Source of the DNA: JABDKJ01 sp039028335
GTDB taxonomy: Bacteria; Bacteroidota; Bacteroidia; Flavobacteriales_D; JABDKJ01
Assembly: GCA_039028335.1 (NCBI GenBank)
Contig: JBCCIF010000003.1
Location: 1 to 64,000 of the forward strand
Reading direction: 5' to 3'
DNA: 64,000 nucleotides
Below the pieces are notes generated by a model. That model worked only from the letters and a program-made list of their open reading frames with translations, searched no databases and was not told the origin of the DNA. The position numbers were made by a program, and so were the translations under genes. Every line of letters begins with the position of its first letter. Within the stretch, counting starts at the first letter, position 1. Of this stretch, positions 19,601-27,426 are shown piece after piece.

Positions 19601-22600
19601 CTCATCTATTGAGGTAAACCCATTCGGCCCTGTCCAAGAAACAGAATAAGGGTCGACAGCATTATTTATTGTAATATCTATTGCTCCGTTTGCGTCTCCA
19701 GCGCAAGCTATTTGACTAATATCAGCCACTATTTCTATCGGATCCAAAACAGGCACCTCTAACAATAAGGTGATATTGCATAAGGCCTGATCGATGATAT
19801 CGACTGTATACATCCCTTCTTCAAGATTGAAAATATCTTCATCCATAGAAGTGAATCCGTTAGGCCCTGTCCAAGTTATGTCAACAGGTGGATCAGCTGT
19901 CATTATGTCTAATTCTATGGAGCCATCGTTGCCCCCGGGACAAGTAACCGGAGTTATGGTTTCGGTGACTGTTGGAGTTGGGTGGTTAATGGAAATGGTA
20001 TCTCCATTCATACAATTGTTACCATCTTCGACAACAACAACATAAATACCTGGGCCAAGATTATCTATCAAGGCATTGGTAGAGATCGAAGGGCCCATAA
20101 ACTCAAACCATTCAATATCATAAGGCAAAGTCCCTCCTGAAGGAATAACTTCAATAGAGCCATCATCAAAAGGACAGGTTGGATTGACGATGTCAAAGGT
20201 CAATTCTAGTAATGCAGGTTCCATAATCTCAAAAGTCCCCATTTCATCGCATCCGATAAAATCGGTTACGGTCACGTCATATATTCCAGGTTCAAGATTT
20301 GAAATGTCTTCATCCATAGACATAAAGCCATTTGGCCCGGTCCACGTAATGGTATAAGGCATGGTGCCACCATTGATTGTGAGATCAATAGATCCATTGT
20401 CATCACCGTTACATAAAATATCTGCTACATCAGCTGAAATGGTTAGATCCGGCAAAGCAGTTATTTCATAAGTCGCAGTAAACAGACAATTGTTATCATC
20501 GAGAATACTCAAATCATAAAAACCGGCTTCAAGCATGAAAATGTCTTCGTCCATTGATGTAAAACCGTTTGGACCTGTCCAGGTGACGGTGTAAGGTTCC
20601 GTTCCTCCAGTAATTTCTATACTAATAGCTCCCGACATTGGACCGAAACAGGTAATGTTTGTTATGACTTCGTCAACACTTATTACATCCGGTTCTAGCA
20701 CATCAAAAACCGCCAATTGTGTGCAATTATTTGCATCAATCACATTGACAAAATAGGTGCCTGCTTCCAATCCCGTGATGTCTTCATCTGTAGAATTAAA
20801 TCCATTTGGGCCTGTCCACATCACATCATATGGGTCAACTGCATTCAGGATAGTCAGATCAATTGCTCCTGAAAAGTCAGCGTTGCATTCGAGATCTGAA
20901 ACTATTCCATCAATAACAATTTGGTCGGGATCAATAATCTCAGCACTGCCTACCTGAATACACATAAGCGCATCAGTTAATGTTAGAAAATACGTGCCTG
21001 CTGCTAAGCCATTGATGTCCTCATCGTTCGACATAAAGCCCCCTGGTCCAGTCCATAAATAGGTGTAGTTCATTACACCACCTGTTACTGTTACGTCTAT
21101 TGCTCCATTTGCTTCCCCAAAGCAAGCAGGTTGGGTAATGTCAAAGTCAAACTCAATGCTGTCATTCTCCAAAACATCGATATCTACCGTTTCTTCGCAG
21201 AGATTAGCATCAATCACATTCACTGTATACGTTCCGGCAAAGAGCATAGAAATATCCTCATCCATAGAAGTGAATCCATTGGGACCTGTCCAGTTGATCG
21301 TTATGGGATCCAAAGCATTCGTAATTGTCATATCTATGGCTCCTGTGTTTTGTCCAAAACAGTTCACTGGTGTGAGATCAAAATCTAATGTGAAACCGTC
21401 AATTTCTGTGACTTCATATGTTGCCATGAAAGTGCACATATTTCCATCCGTTACCAGTAAATCATAGAAACCGACTTCAAGATTAAAAATATCTTCATCC
21501 ATTGAAGTGAATCCATTTGGACCTGTCCAAGAAAAGTCATAAGGAATCGTACCTCCCATCACCTCAATTTCAATCGTGCCATTTGCCAATCCACCGCAGC
21601 TTGCTTGAGTTATGGTCTCATCCACCGTAATGGGATCTGGCTCTGAAATTTGAACAGTTATAGATTCCGCACATAAATTATCGTCTGTTACAACCACTGT
21701 ATACGATCCTACTTCAAGACCAAAAATATCTTCGTCCATAGAACTAAAACCATTTGGGCCGGTCCATGAAATATCGAAAGGCATCGTTCCACCCATAATG
21801 GTTAAATCGATTGAACCGTCCATGTCACCAACGCAAGAAACTCCTGTCGGAATTGCAGATAATATTAGCTCATCTGGCTCAATGATTGTAAAAGTTTCTC
21901 CAACTACACAATCGTTATCATCCGTAACGGTGACCGTATAATCACCTGGACCTAAACTCGATATATCTTCATCTATGGAAAGGAAGCCACCAGGTCCCGT
22001 CCAAGAATAAGAGTAATCAGGTGTGCCTCCTGAGACTGTAATATCAATAGCTCCATCATTCTCTCCAAAACAGGAAATGTCAGAGACAATTTCATCAATC
22101 ACTAATTCTATTGGACATAAAATGTCAACTGAAAGCACTGCCGTGCACAGGTTATCATCGGTTAAGACCAAATCATAGGTGCCACATTCTAAATCGACTA
22201 AATCTTCATTTCCAGAAGTGAATCCGTTTGGTCCAGTCCAGACATAATTATAAGGACCCGTTCCTCCGGTTACGGTGAGATCTATTTGACCTAAAGCATC
22301 TCCGAAACAGTCATTATCTACTTTATCGAAATTCAGGACTAAGGGGTCTGGCTCCATTATCTGAAAAGACTCCATATGGGTACACATATTATCATCTAAA
22401 ATGCTCACTGTGTATGTACCGGGTTCTAAATTGAAAATATCTTCATCCATTGAAGTAAATCCGCCAGGTCCGGTCCAGTTCGTCATATATGGAGGTGTTC
22501 CTCCATTAATAGTAATCTCTATCGATCCATTATCATTGCCATTGCAATCTATATCTTGAATGACTTCATCTATTTCAATTTCTTCCGGTGCATCATTGAA

Positions 22601-23182
22601 GACAAAAGTCGTATCAAAGACGCAACCGTTCATATCCGTAATGGTTAAAGTAAAGGGATCACAAAGCATTGTAGCTGCCGGGGTCATTTCTCCACTACTC
22701 CAATCAAACATGTTTCCTCCATTACCCCCAATTACTATAGGATTGGCTTGCGCATCACATGTGCCAAAGCAAGAGGGAGGAAGGGCATTCATGCTAAAAA
22801 CAGTCAAATCTCCAGGTTCATTCAAAATCACATCTTCGCTGCAACTTTGACCTTGTCCTTGATCGACAATAATTACGGTATAGGTTCCTGCACCAAGACC
22901 ATTCCAACATTGAGTCGCTGGTCCACCAACCCATTGATAAAGATATGGACCAACACCATCAAGGGGTTCATCCACGCAGACTACTCCATCAATAAAATCA
23001 TTACAGGTTGGTGCTGTTGTGGTGGAAAGTATTGTGAAGAAAGCACATGTCCCGCTTGAATTCAAAAGAATGGAATCGACTTGCGACTGATTTAATTCAT
23101 TTTGTTGGGCCGATAACCCAAAAACAACGAACAGCAAGCAAATTAGTGTTCCTATGTGGTGTTTCATGTTAGTTCGTTTCAT
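16622..23182 (-). CDS. SprB-like giant repeat adhesin with CHU_C (type B) tail
   Basis: The 2186-aa product has a signal peptide ending GLSAQ. About 24 SprB repeats follow between residues about 60 and 1920. The strict units are 75-80 aa and follow the pattern CxGxxxGxIDxTxxGGxxPYxxxWTGPNGFTSxDEDIxxLxxGxYxVxVxDxNxC. After them come Ig/PKD-like domains (about 1925-2095) and a C-terminal gliding-motility domain (ITPNGDGYNETWIIDG ... NRWGELLFQS ... PSGTYYYIIELND). SprB is the cell-surface adhesin moved by the gliding machinery in Flavobacterium, so this protein may serve gliding or adhesion. Two starts are possible, Met1 or Met6 (position 23,167); Met6 gives the tidier signal peptide. It begins 9 nt after the upstream PorP/SprF stop and overlaps the downstream PorP/SprF start by 4 nt. 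Confidence 0.92.
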   Translation of the reverse strand: MKRTNMKHHIGTLICLLFVVFGLSAQQNELNQSQVDSILLNSSGTCAFFTILSTTTAPTCNDFIDGVVCVDEPLDGVGPYLYQWVGGPATQCWNGLGAGTYTVIIVDQGQGQSCSEDVILNEPGDLTVFSMNALPPSCFGTCDAQANPIVIGGNGGNMFDWSSGEMTPAATMLCDPFTLTITDMNGCVFDTTFVFNDAPEEIEIDEVIQDIDCNGNDNGSIEITINGGTPPYMTNWTGPGGFTSMDEDIFNLEPGTYTVSILDDNMCTHMESFQIMEPDPLVLNFDKVDNDCFGDALGQIDLTVTGGTGPYNYVWTGPNGFTSGNEDLVDLECGTYDLVLTDDNLCTAVLSVDILCPIELVIDEIVSDISCFGENDGAIDITVSGGTPDYSYSWTGPGGFLSIDEDISSLGPGDYTVTVTDDNDCVVGETFTIIEPDELILSAIPTGVSCVGDMDGSIDLTIMGGTMPFDISWTGPNGFSSMDEDIFGLEVGSYTVVVTDDNLCAESITVQISEPDPITVDETITQASCGGLANGTIEIEVMGGTIPYDFSWTGPNGFTSMDEDIFNLEVGFYDLLVTDGNMCTFMATYEVTEIDGFTLDFDLTPVNCFGQNTGAIDMTITNALDPITINWTGPNGFTSMDEDISMLFAGTYTVNVIDANLCEETVDIDVLENDSIEFDFDITQPACFGEANGAIDVTVTGGVMNYTYLWTGPGGFMSNDEDINGLAAGTYFLTLTDALMCIQVGSAEIIDPDQIVIDGIVSDLECNADFSGAIDLTILNAVDPYDVMWTGPNGFNSTDEDITGLEAGTYFVNVIDANNCTQLAVFDVLEPDVISVDEVITNITCFGPMSGAISIEITGGTEPYTVTWTGPNGFTSMDEDIFMLEAGFYDLSILDDNNCLFTATYEITALPDLTISADVADILCNGDDNGSIDLTINGGTMPYTITWTGPNGFMSMDEDISNLEPGIYDVTVTDFIGCDEMGTFEIMEPALLELTFDIVNPTCPFDDGSIEVIPSGGTLPYDIEWFEFMGPSISTNALIDNLGPGIYVVVVEDGNNCMNGDTISINHPTPTVTETITPVTCPGGNDGSIELDIMTADPPVDITWTGPNGFTSMDEDIFNLEEGMYTVDIIDQALCNITLLLEVPVLDPIEIVADISQIACAGDANGAIDITINNAVDPYSVSWTGPNGFTSIDEDISNLEPGSYTITVNDANMCMADSTIEILDGIGLDFSFDIQDALCKNASDGSIDLTINNGMAPFIINWTGPDGFSSMDEDIFMLEAGTYSLNVQDANLCVSDTMVFLNEPDSILLEIVTSPPLCSYSDEGSIALTNLGGTPNFAFDWTGPNGFTSMDQDLFNLFPGEYMLTVTDLNLCVEDTLISILAPDTIQVDFTVMNSTCGNMDGSVTATASGGTVVADYTYQWFDAAMTGIGNTNSINGFGAGVYTLVTMDDNMCSDTSMVTISDDVYTVDALIMDSDCGGANNGSIELTITGATAPINIIWSGPNGFASNLEDIFNLEPGDYEVSITDNNNCLFNEIYSVDEPEDIVVDAVLANPPCFGINDGSITIDITGGDGNYSILWTGPNGFLSMDEDITGLEGGTYNLFISDLSGCDFSMDYDLSIPTEIEATPVFQGPVCPGIPDGFIDLTVSGGQPNYTFSWTGPNGFVSIDEDISNLEAGDYTVIITDAFLCEREYTYTLANATEILVDAMQENVSCFGEDNASIDLSASGGMDPYDFDWVGPNMFTSADEDITNLEPGMYTVTVNDQLNCETVLEFEITEPDTLDVTIDLNNPSCWYLENGALDITVIGGTPPYTYSWTGPNGFASIDEDISNLAEGTYSLTVTDSLMCTYSDDYTLISPTEITVDLDNIVSPTCDDSPDGQIFITANGGVGTLTYQWTGPMGYTSMDEDPSMLTGGTFNVQITDDFSCVLDTSFIVVAQNLLLADAGVYGELCDQDTLILDGSNSVGATSYEWLVDGTSISVDVITELVLDLSISEVILNVSNDLCSDSDTLTLSINQLPEVDAGPNIEGFVDEEFVLGGSPTTSLDNQVLWIPDLNLNDNTLFNPTITVQEDQIYIVTATDAFGCQSSDSVFVDLISPVNVTNTITPNGDGYNETWIIDGVINFPNIEVQIYNRWGELLFQSDGYSVPWDGNYEGKPLPSGTYYYIIELNDPMFPDHLDGPITILR
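17430..22600 (-). repeat. SprB-repeat coding array, period about 235-240 bp
   Basis: About 22 regular in-frame units can be followed by the recurring GPNGF core, seen on the plus strand as variants of AATCCATTTGGACCTGTCCA (for example near 21,510, 21,275, 20,800 and 20,565). Neighbouring cores are spaced about 235-240 bp apart. Two units, near 18,840-18,990 and 20,040-20,150, lack the core and carry a different loop sequence. Confidence 0.85.
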
Positions 23183-23191
23183 TCAAAAGGC

Positions 23192-24136
23192 TCAATCATA
23201 CGCTGAGCAAGGAACATATCCTCCACTTCTTCCTGGCCTTGGGCAACTTATGGCTCCTATAATGATCTCGTGCGTATTCGAGCTATTCAAATTTATTCTT
23301 GAAGTTGTATAGTCATAGGCATAAGCGATTGTAAAATAGCGCAAAAATTTGAATTTTACCATTGCGGCAATAGCATCCACATTTCTATACGCCAAACCCA
23401 ATGTTACCGCATCTTTAATATCTACGAGGGCATTTACATCAATGGCAAAAGGAGAAGCATTAGTCTTTTTAACCAATATAGATGGTCTAAACTGAATCTC
23501 TTTGGCGAGTTTCATGGCCTTTCCGTACGTTATGTAATAATGCGGTTCAAATCGCGTATCGAATCCCACATCTTTAATCCGACCACCCGTTAGATGGAAA
23601 ATACTCGCTCCGAAAAAAGACTTCTCACTATAAATCCAAATTCCAGGGTTAAATTCAGGAATAACAAAAACATTTGCGGAAGAAGTTATAGCCGGGTCAG
23701 AAGGGTTCTCAACGGACAATTGAGAAGCGTCAAATGAAAACTGCGTCAATCCTGTATACAATCCAATAGAGGCAAATCTATTTCTATTGATTGGAAAGTG
23801 ATATGCATAGGCCAGCAACATGCTTGTCCGACCTAATGGATCTGTTCGATCATTTTCTATCATACCTCCTATACCATGCTTGGTTTTATAGGAACTTTTA
23901 TCCTTCACGCCCATAGGACCATTCAAACTGGCAATGGCTGTTTTAGGCGAACCTTCAAAGCCCACCCATTGGGTTCTATAACCCAATCGCATATCCATGC
24001 ATTTCTTGGACCCTGCGACAGCAGGATTAATTGCGAAGTGATTAAAAATGTAATGAGTATACTGTGGGGTTTGCTGCCCCATTGAAGCAGCACAAAATAA
24101 TCCGCAAAAAATGGCTATTACTAAATTCTTCTTCAA
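23192..24136 (-). CDS. PorP/SprF family T9SS outer-membrane protein
   Basis: The 314-aa product has a signal peptide (about 1-20, ending SMGQ) and the signature QTPQYTHYIFNHFAINPAVAGS. Barrel strands include MDMRLGYRTQWVGFEG, MLLAYAYHFP, SFFGASIFHLTGG, PHYYITYGKA and ITYAYDY-like FTIAYAYDYTTS. Start is TTG at 24,136, overlapping the stop of the upstream 328-aa type B protein as TTGA, so translation is probably coupled. It is followed after 9 nt by the SprB-like adhesin. By family it supports T9SS export of the adjacent CHU_C protein. A short Cys-containing tail (CPRPGRSGGYVPCSAYD) is unusual compared with the other two copies here. Confidence 0.9.
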   Translation of the reverse strand: MKKNLVIAIFCGLFCAASMGQQTPQYTHYIFNHFAINPAVAGSKKCMDMRLGYRTQWVGFEGSPKTAIASLNGPMGVKDKSSYKTKHGIGGMIENDRTDPLGRTSMLLAYAYHFPINRNRFASIGLYTGLTQFSFDASQLSVENPSDPAITSSANVFVIPEFNPGIWIYSEKSFFGASIFHLTGGRIKDVGFDTRFEPHYYITYGKAMKLAKEIQFRPSILVKKTNASPFAIDVNALVDIKDAVTLGLAYRNVDAIAAMVKFKFLRYFTIAYAYDYTTSRINLNSSNTHEIIIGAISCPRPGRSGGYVPCSAYD

Positions 24137-25119
24137 TAGATAATGGTTACTGATCCTGTAAATAGGTTCTCGTTTACTTCATCGTCATTCAATTCAATGA
24201 CGTAATAATAATTTCCAGCAGTCAAAGCATTTCCATTTCGCGTTCCGTCCCAAGGTGTAGGATATCCAATTGATTTAAAAACCAATTGCCCCCAACGATC
24301 GAATACATTTACTGAACACTGAGGGAAATTTTCAATTCGGGTAATCACCCAATCATCATTGAAACCATCTCCGTTGGGCGTGAATGCGTCATATACTGTA
24401 ATGGGAGGAAAAACAAATACCCATACACGCCTTGTCACAACGCAAGGACCATTGATAATTTCGACAGTGTACTCTGTGCTTTCTGTAGGAGAGGCAATGG
24501 GATCTGAAATAAAGGGATTGCTCAAACTCGCGGCCGGCAGCCAATTGTATTGTGTCCCACCTGTTGCTCCTAATTGAGCAGATTGACCACTAATAATAAA
24601 TTCATCTGGTGAAGCAGTATAATTAAATTCAACACCGTTACCCGATAAAGCGGGATTAATTCCACATTGAGCTGGATTTGTAATTCCAGGTCCATTTAAG
24701 TCTCCATCCACTTGCACATAATAGGTGGTGTTGGCATCTAAGCCTGTAGCAGAAATTGAAAGTGGGCCTCCACTTGCTGCATTACAGGCCAAATAAGTAT
24801 AGGGACCATTGCACAAATCGGTAGTTTCGATGATTGCAATTTCTAAATCCGTATCGTAGTTCACCGAATCAATACAATCTAAAATATCAATGTCCACGGT
24901 TACATCTCCTCCTATATCATTGGTAAAAAATGAAAAATAGAAACTGTTATTGGCCGTAAAGCAAGGAGCATCTAATCCGCTTTGTGCGGAGTCCATTGTG
25001 TAATTGAGAAAATTATTTCCGAAACACAGCAACTCTGGATTATCACAAGTTTGAGCTCTGGTTTCAAATAGGAATCCACTCAAAAAAATGCAAAATGTTA
25101 TACTTATTCTCCTACTCAT
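24133..25119 (-). CDS. Small CHU_C (type B) secreted protein, first gene of adhesin operon
   Basis: The 328-aa product has a signal peptide (1-22, ETRAQ). A cysteine-containing beta-sandwich (about 25-170, resembling pre-peptidase C-terminal domains) follows, then an Ig-like unit (about 175-235, NWLPAASLSNPFISDPIASP), and a complete gliding-motility CHU_C domain (about 240-328; FTPNGDGFNDDWVITRIENFP, FDRWGQLVFKS, AGNYYYVIELND). It is predicted to be exported by the T9SS. It has no long repeat array, unlike its operon partner of 2186 aa, so it may be an accessory, tip or base subunit; that is inference. It overlaps the downstream PorP/SprF start by 4 nt. Confidence 0.88.
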   Translation of the reverse strand: MSRRISITFCIFLSGFLFETRAQTCDNPELLCFGNNFLNYTMDSAQSGLDAPCFTANNSFYFSFFTNDIGGDVTVDIDILDCIDSVNYDTDLEIAIIETTDLCNGPYTYLACNAASGGPLSISATGLDANTTYYVQVDGDLNGPGITNPAQCGINPALSGNGVEFNYTASPDEFIISGQSAQLGATGGTQYNWLPAASLSNPFISDPIASPTESTEYTVEIINGPCVVTRRVWVFVFPPITVYDAFTPNGDGFNDDWVITRIENFPQCSVNVFDRWGQLVFKSIGYPTPWDGTRNGNALTAGNYYYVIELNDDEVNENLFTGSVTIIY

Positions 25120-25236
25120 CGTGAAAGAATCTAAATTAGAGATAAAGAAAATTCAGAAAGGACAATAGCCTTTTATTACAAACACAATCTTGTGAATGGT
25201 TGAAATTAGAAACGAAAAGCAGGAATGATTAGTCTT

Positions 25237-25488
25237 CTATGATTCGAAAACTTCGAATTCAAATTTTTCCATGATTTGGTTGGCTAAGAGCTTCTTACAG
25301 GCCTCATCAACTTTACTACGCGCTGCTTCTTCGCTCTCTGCTTCTATCTGCAAAGTGATATGTTTTCCTATTCGAACATTGCTGATTTCACTCAAACCAA
25401 GATTCCCCATGGATGCTGATACAGCTTTTCCTTGTGGGTCAAGTAGATTGTCTTGAGGCATAACATCTATTTCAGCTCTAAATTTCAT
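25237..25488 (-). CDS. purS: Phosphoribosylformylglycinamidine synthase subunit PurS
   Basis: The 83-aa product (86 aa if an upstream in-frame ATG at 25,497 is used) matches PurS: MKFRAEIDVMPQDNLLDPQG, then AVSASMGNLGLSEISNVRIGK and a C-terminal KLLANQIMEKFEFEV. PurS bridges PurL and PurQ in the three-subunit FGAM synthase of purine biosynthesis. The start at 25,488 gives a 4-nt ATGA overlap with the end of pssA, so it is preferred. purL and purQ are not next to it in this window. Confidence 0.9.
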   Translation of the reverse strand: MKFRAEIDVMPQDNLLDPQGKAVSASMGNLGLSEISNVRIGKHITLQIEAESEEAARSKVDEACKKLLANQIMEKFEFEVFES

Positions 25489-26240
25489 GATGACCAATTT
25501 TTAATCAATGATAAAACGATGTACAAAACTACGATAATTGGTAATGCCAACCACTTCAAAAATACCAACAAAATGAGAGCCGATGTTAACAGAAGGTATT
25601 TCCAGACATTGTCTCTGATTGATAAATTCTTGAATTTGAGTCCGAAAATGGGAATGTTGGAGATCATTAATAATGAGAAGATCAAAGCTAGAAGGATGAA
25701 AAAATATCTTGGATCGGATAAAATCAGCCCAGTTCTTTCTAAAAAGGTTTTCGGAACATATTGAAAATAAAAGAAACCCGTTAAACCTGTCCAAAATAAA
25801 GCATTCGCAGGTGTAGGCAATCCCTTGAAATCTGTCGTTTGGTCTGTCGCCACGTTAAACTTGGCGAGGCGATAACAGGCAGCAGCAGCTAAACACAGTA
25901 CTAAGCCGTTCGACACTATTGCGAGATTAAGCACACCCTGCTCTCCTATCAAGAATTCATTATCCCATGATTCATCTATATCCGAAACTAAACGCAAAGC
26001 CATTAAAGCGGGCACGACACCAAATGTTACCATATCGGCAAGTGAATCTAATTGCTTACCTATTTCACTTTGCACTTTTAAAGCTCTAGCTACAAAACCA
26101 TCGAAAAAATCAAAAATTGCACCTATTAACACAAATATAACCGCCAACTCAGGACCTTCCGTGATGTAGCAAATCGCTATTACACCGCAAACTAAGTTAC
26201 CTAAAGTGAAGGCATTAGGAATAAAAGCTTTCCCTTTCAT
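25485..26240 (-). CDS. pssA: CDP-diacylglycerol--serine O-phosphatidyltransferase
   Basis: The 251-aa product is a polytopic inner-membrane enzyme with the CDP-alcohol phosphotransferase motif D44-FF-D47G-FV-A51R52-x8-G61-x3-D65-x3-D69. N-terminal FIPNAFTLGNLVCGV is typical of the PssA subgroup. It makes phosphatidylserine, the precursor of phosphatidylethanolamine. About seven or eight hydrophobic segments are visible, ending in VLYIVLSLIKNW. It overlaps purS by 4 nt and probably shares its transcript. It is divergent from porV, with 118 nt between the two starts. Confidence 0.93.
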   Translation of the reverse strand: MKGKAFIPNAFTLGNLVCGVIAICYITEGPELAVIFVLIGAIFDFFDGFVARALKVQSEIGKQLDSLADMVTFGVVPALMALRLVSDIDESWDNEFLIGEQGVLNLAIVSNGLVLCLAAAACYRLAKFNVATDQTTDFKGLPTPANALFWTGLTGFFYFQYVPKTFLERTGLILSDPRYFFILLALIFSLLMISNIPIFGLKFKNLSIRDNVWKYLLLTSALILLVFLKWLALPIIVVLYIVLSLIKNWSS

Positions 26241-26358
26241 TGAAGGCGAAAATAGAAATAGCTGTGCAATATTTACGGAAAATTGGAAGTTAAAAGAAAG
26301 TCTTTTTTGAAACTAAACCGTGTATTGAAAGTACTAATTTTAACTATCTTTAATCTTC

Positions 26359-27423
26359 ATGCAGAAGTTCAACTTATTATTCATAGCGCTCATTTTCATG
26401 AGTTCTTCAGTGCTGGCACAGGCACCCAAATACAGTAATGAATTTTTGAGTATAGGCGTAGGAGCCCGAGCCTTGGGAATGTCCAATGCCTATGTATCGA
26501 CAGTAGATGATGTGACTGCAGGTTATTGGAATCCTGCTGGTCTTTTAGGCGTGAAAAGTGATTTTCAAGTTTCTGCGATGCATGCTGAATATTTTGCTGG
26601 GATTGCAAAGTATGACTACGCGGCAATTGCTAAACCTATTGATTCACTGCAATCATTCGGCATTTCTTTCATCCGATTTGGAGTAGATGATATCCCAAAT
26701 ACAACAGAATTAATTGATGCCAATGGCAATATTGACTATGATAGAATAACAACATTTTCTGCTGCAGATTATGCTTTTATATTCTCATACGCTAGAAAGA
26801 TCAAGAATTTAGATATAGGTGGAAACTTTAAAATCATCCATCGAAAAGTGGGAGACTTTGGAAAATCTTGGGGCTTTGGTTTAGATGGAGGACTGAAATA
26901 CAACGTTGGAAAATGGAACCTTGCTTTGATGGCTAGAGATGTTACAAGCACCTTTAATGCATGGACCTTTGACCTTGATCAAAGCATCATAGATGCTTTT
27001 ATCCTCACCAATAACGAAATTCCAGACAACAGTGTTGAGATCACATTGCCTCGTTTAATTTTTGGTGCATCGAGAAAATTTCAATTCAACGAAAATCTAT
27101 CCCTACGACCTGAATTGAATTTAGATCTAACCACAGATGGTAAAAGAAATGTATTGATCAAAACGGATTTAATATCTATCGATCCTCATTTAGGAGCCGA
27201 GTTAAATTTCAAAAACACTTTGTTCTTTAGAACGGGAATTGGAAACATTCAACAAATTAATGAAGTCAATGGAGGGAAATCGACAACTTTCCAACCCAAT
27301 CTAGGAATTGGCGTAAAACTGAATAGAATTTCTCTGGATTATGCCTTGACTGATATAGGAGATCAATCTGTTGCTTTATACAGCAACATATTTTCCATGA
27401 AGGTGGATATATTCAGAAACTGA
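26359..27423 (+). CDS. porV: PorV-type T9SS outer-membrane protein
   Basis: The 354-aa product has a signal peptide (1-20, SSVLAQ) and the PorV/PorQ signature FLSIGVGARALGMSNAYVS followed by AGYWNPAGL. The rest is a FadL-like beta-barrel. PorV shuttles T9SS cargo from the translocon to the sortase PorU. The gene directly downstream, 3 nt away, encodes PorU2, which fits that role. A PorQ-like or other family member cannot be fully excluded from sequence alone, but the neighbour argues for PorV. Confidence 0.88.
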   Translation: MQKFNLLFIALIFMSSSVLAQAPKYSNEFLSIGVGARALGMSNAYVSTVDDVTAGYWNPAGLLGVKSDFQVSAMHAEYFAGIAKYDYAAIAKPIDSLQSFGISFIRFGVDDIPNTTELIDANGNIDYDRITTFSAADYAFIFSYARKIKNLDIGGNFKIIHRKVGDFGKSWGFGLDGGLKYNVGKWNLALMARDVTSTFNAWTFDLDQSIIDAFILTNNEIPDNSVEITLPRLIFGASRKFQFNENLSLRPELNLDLTTDGKRNVLIKTDLISIDPHLGAELNFKNTLFFRTGIGNIQQINEVNGGKSTTFQPNLGIGVKLNRISLDYALTDIGDQSVALYSNIFSMKVDIFRN

Positions 27424-27426
27424 TAA

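Noticed and set aside
17430..22600. Regularly spaced repeats that could look like a CRISPR array
   Set aside because: The period is about 235-240 bp, spacers are not unique, and the whole stretch is one open frame of SprB repeats.
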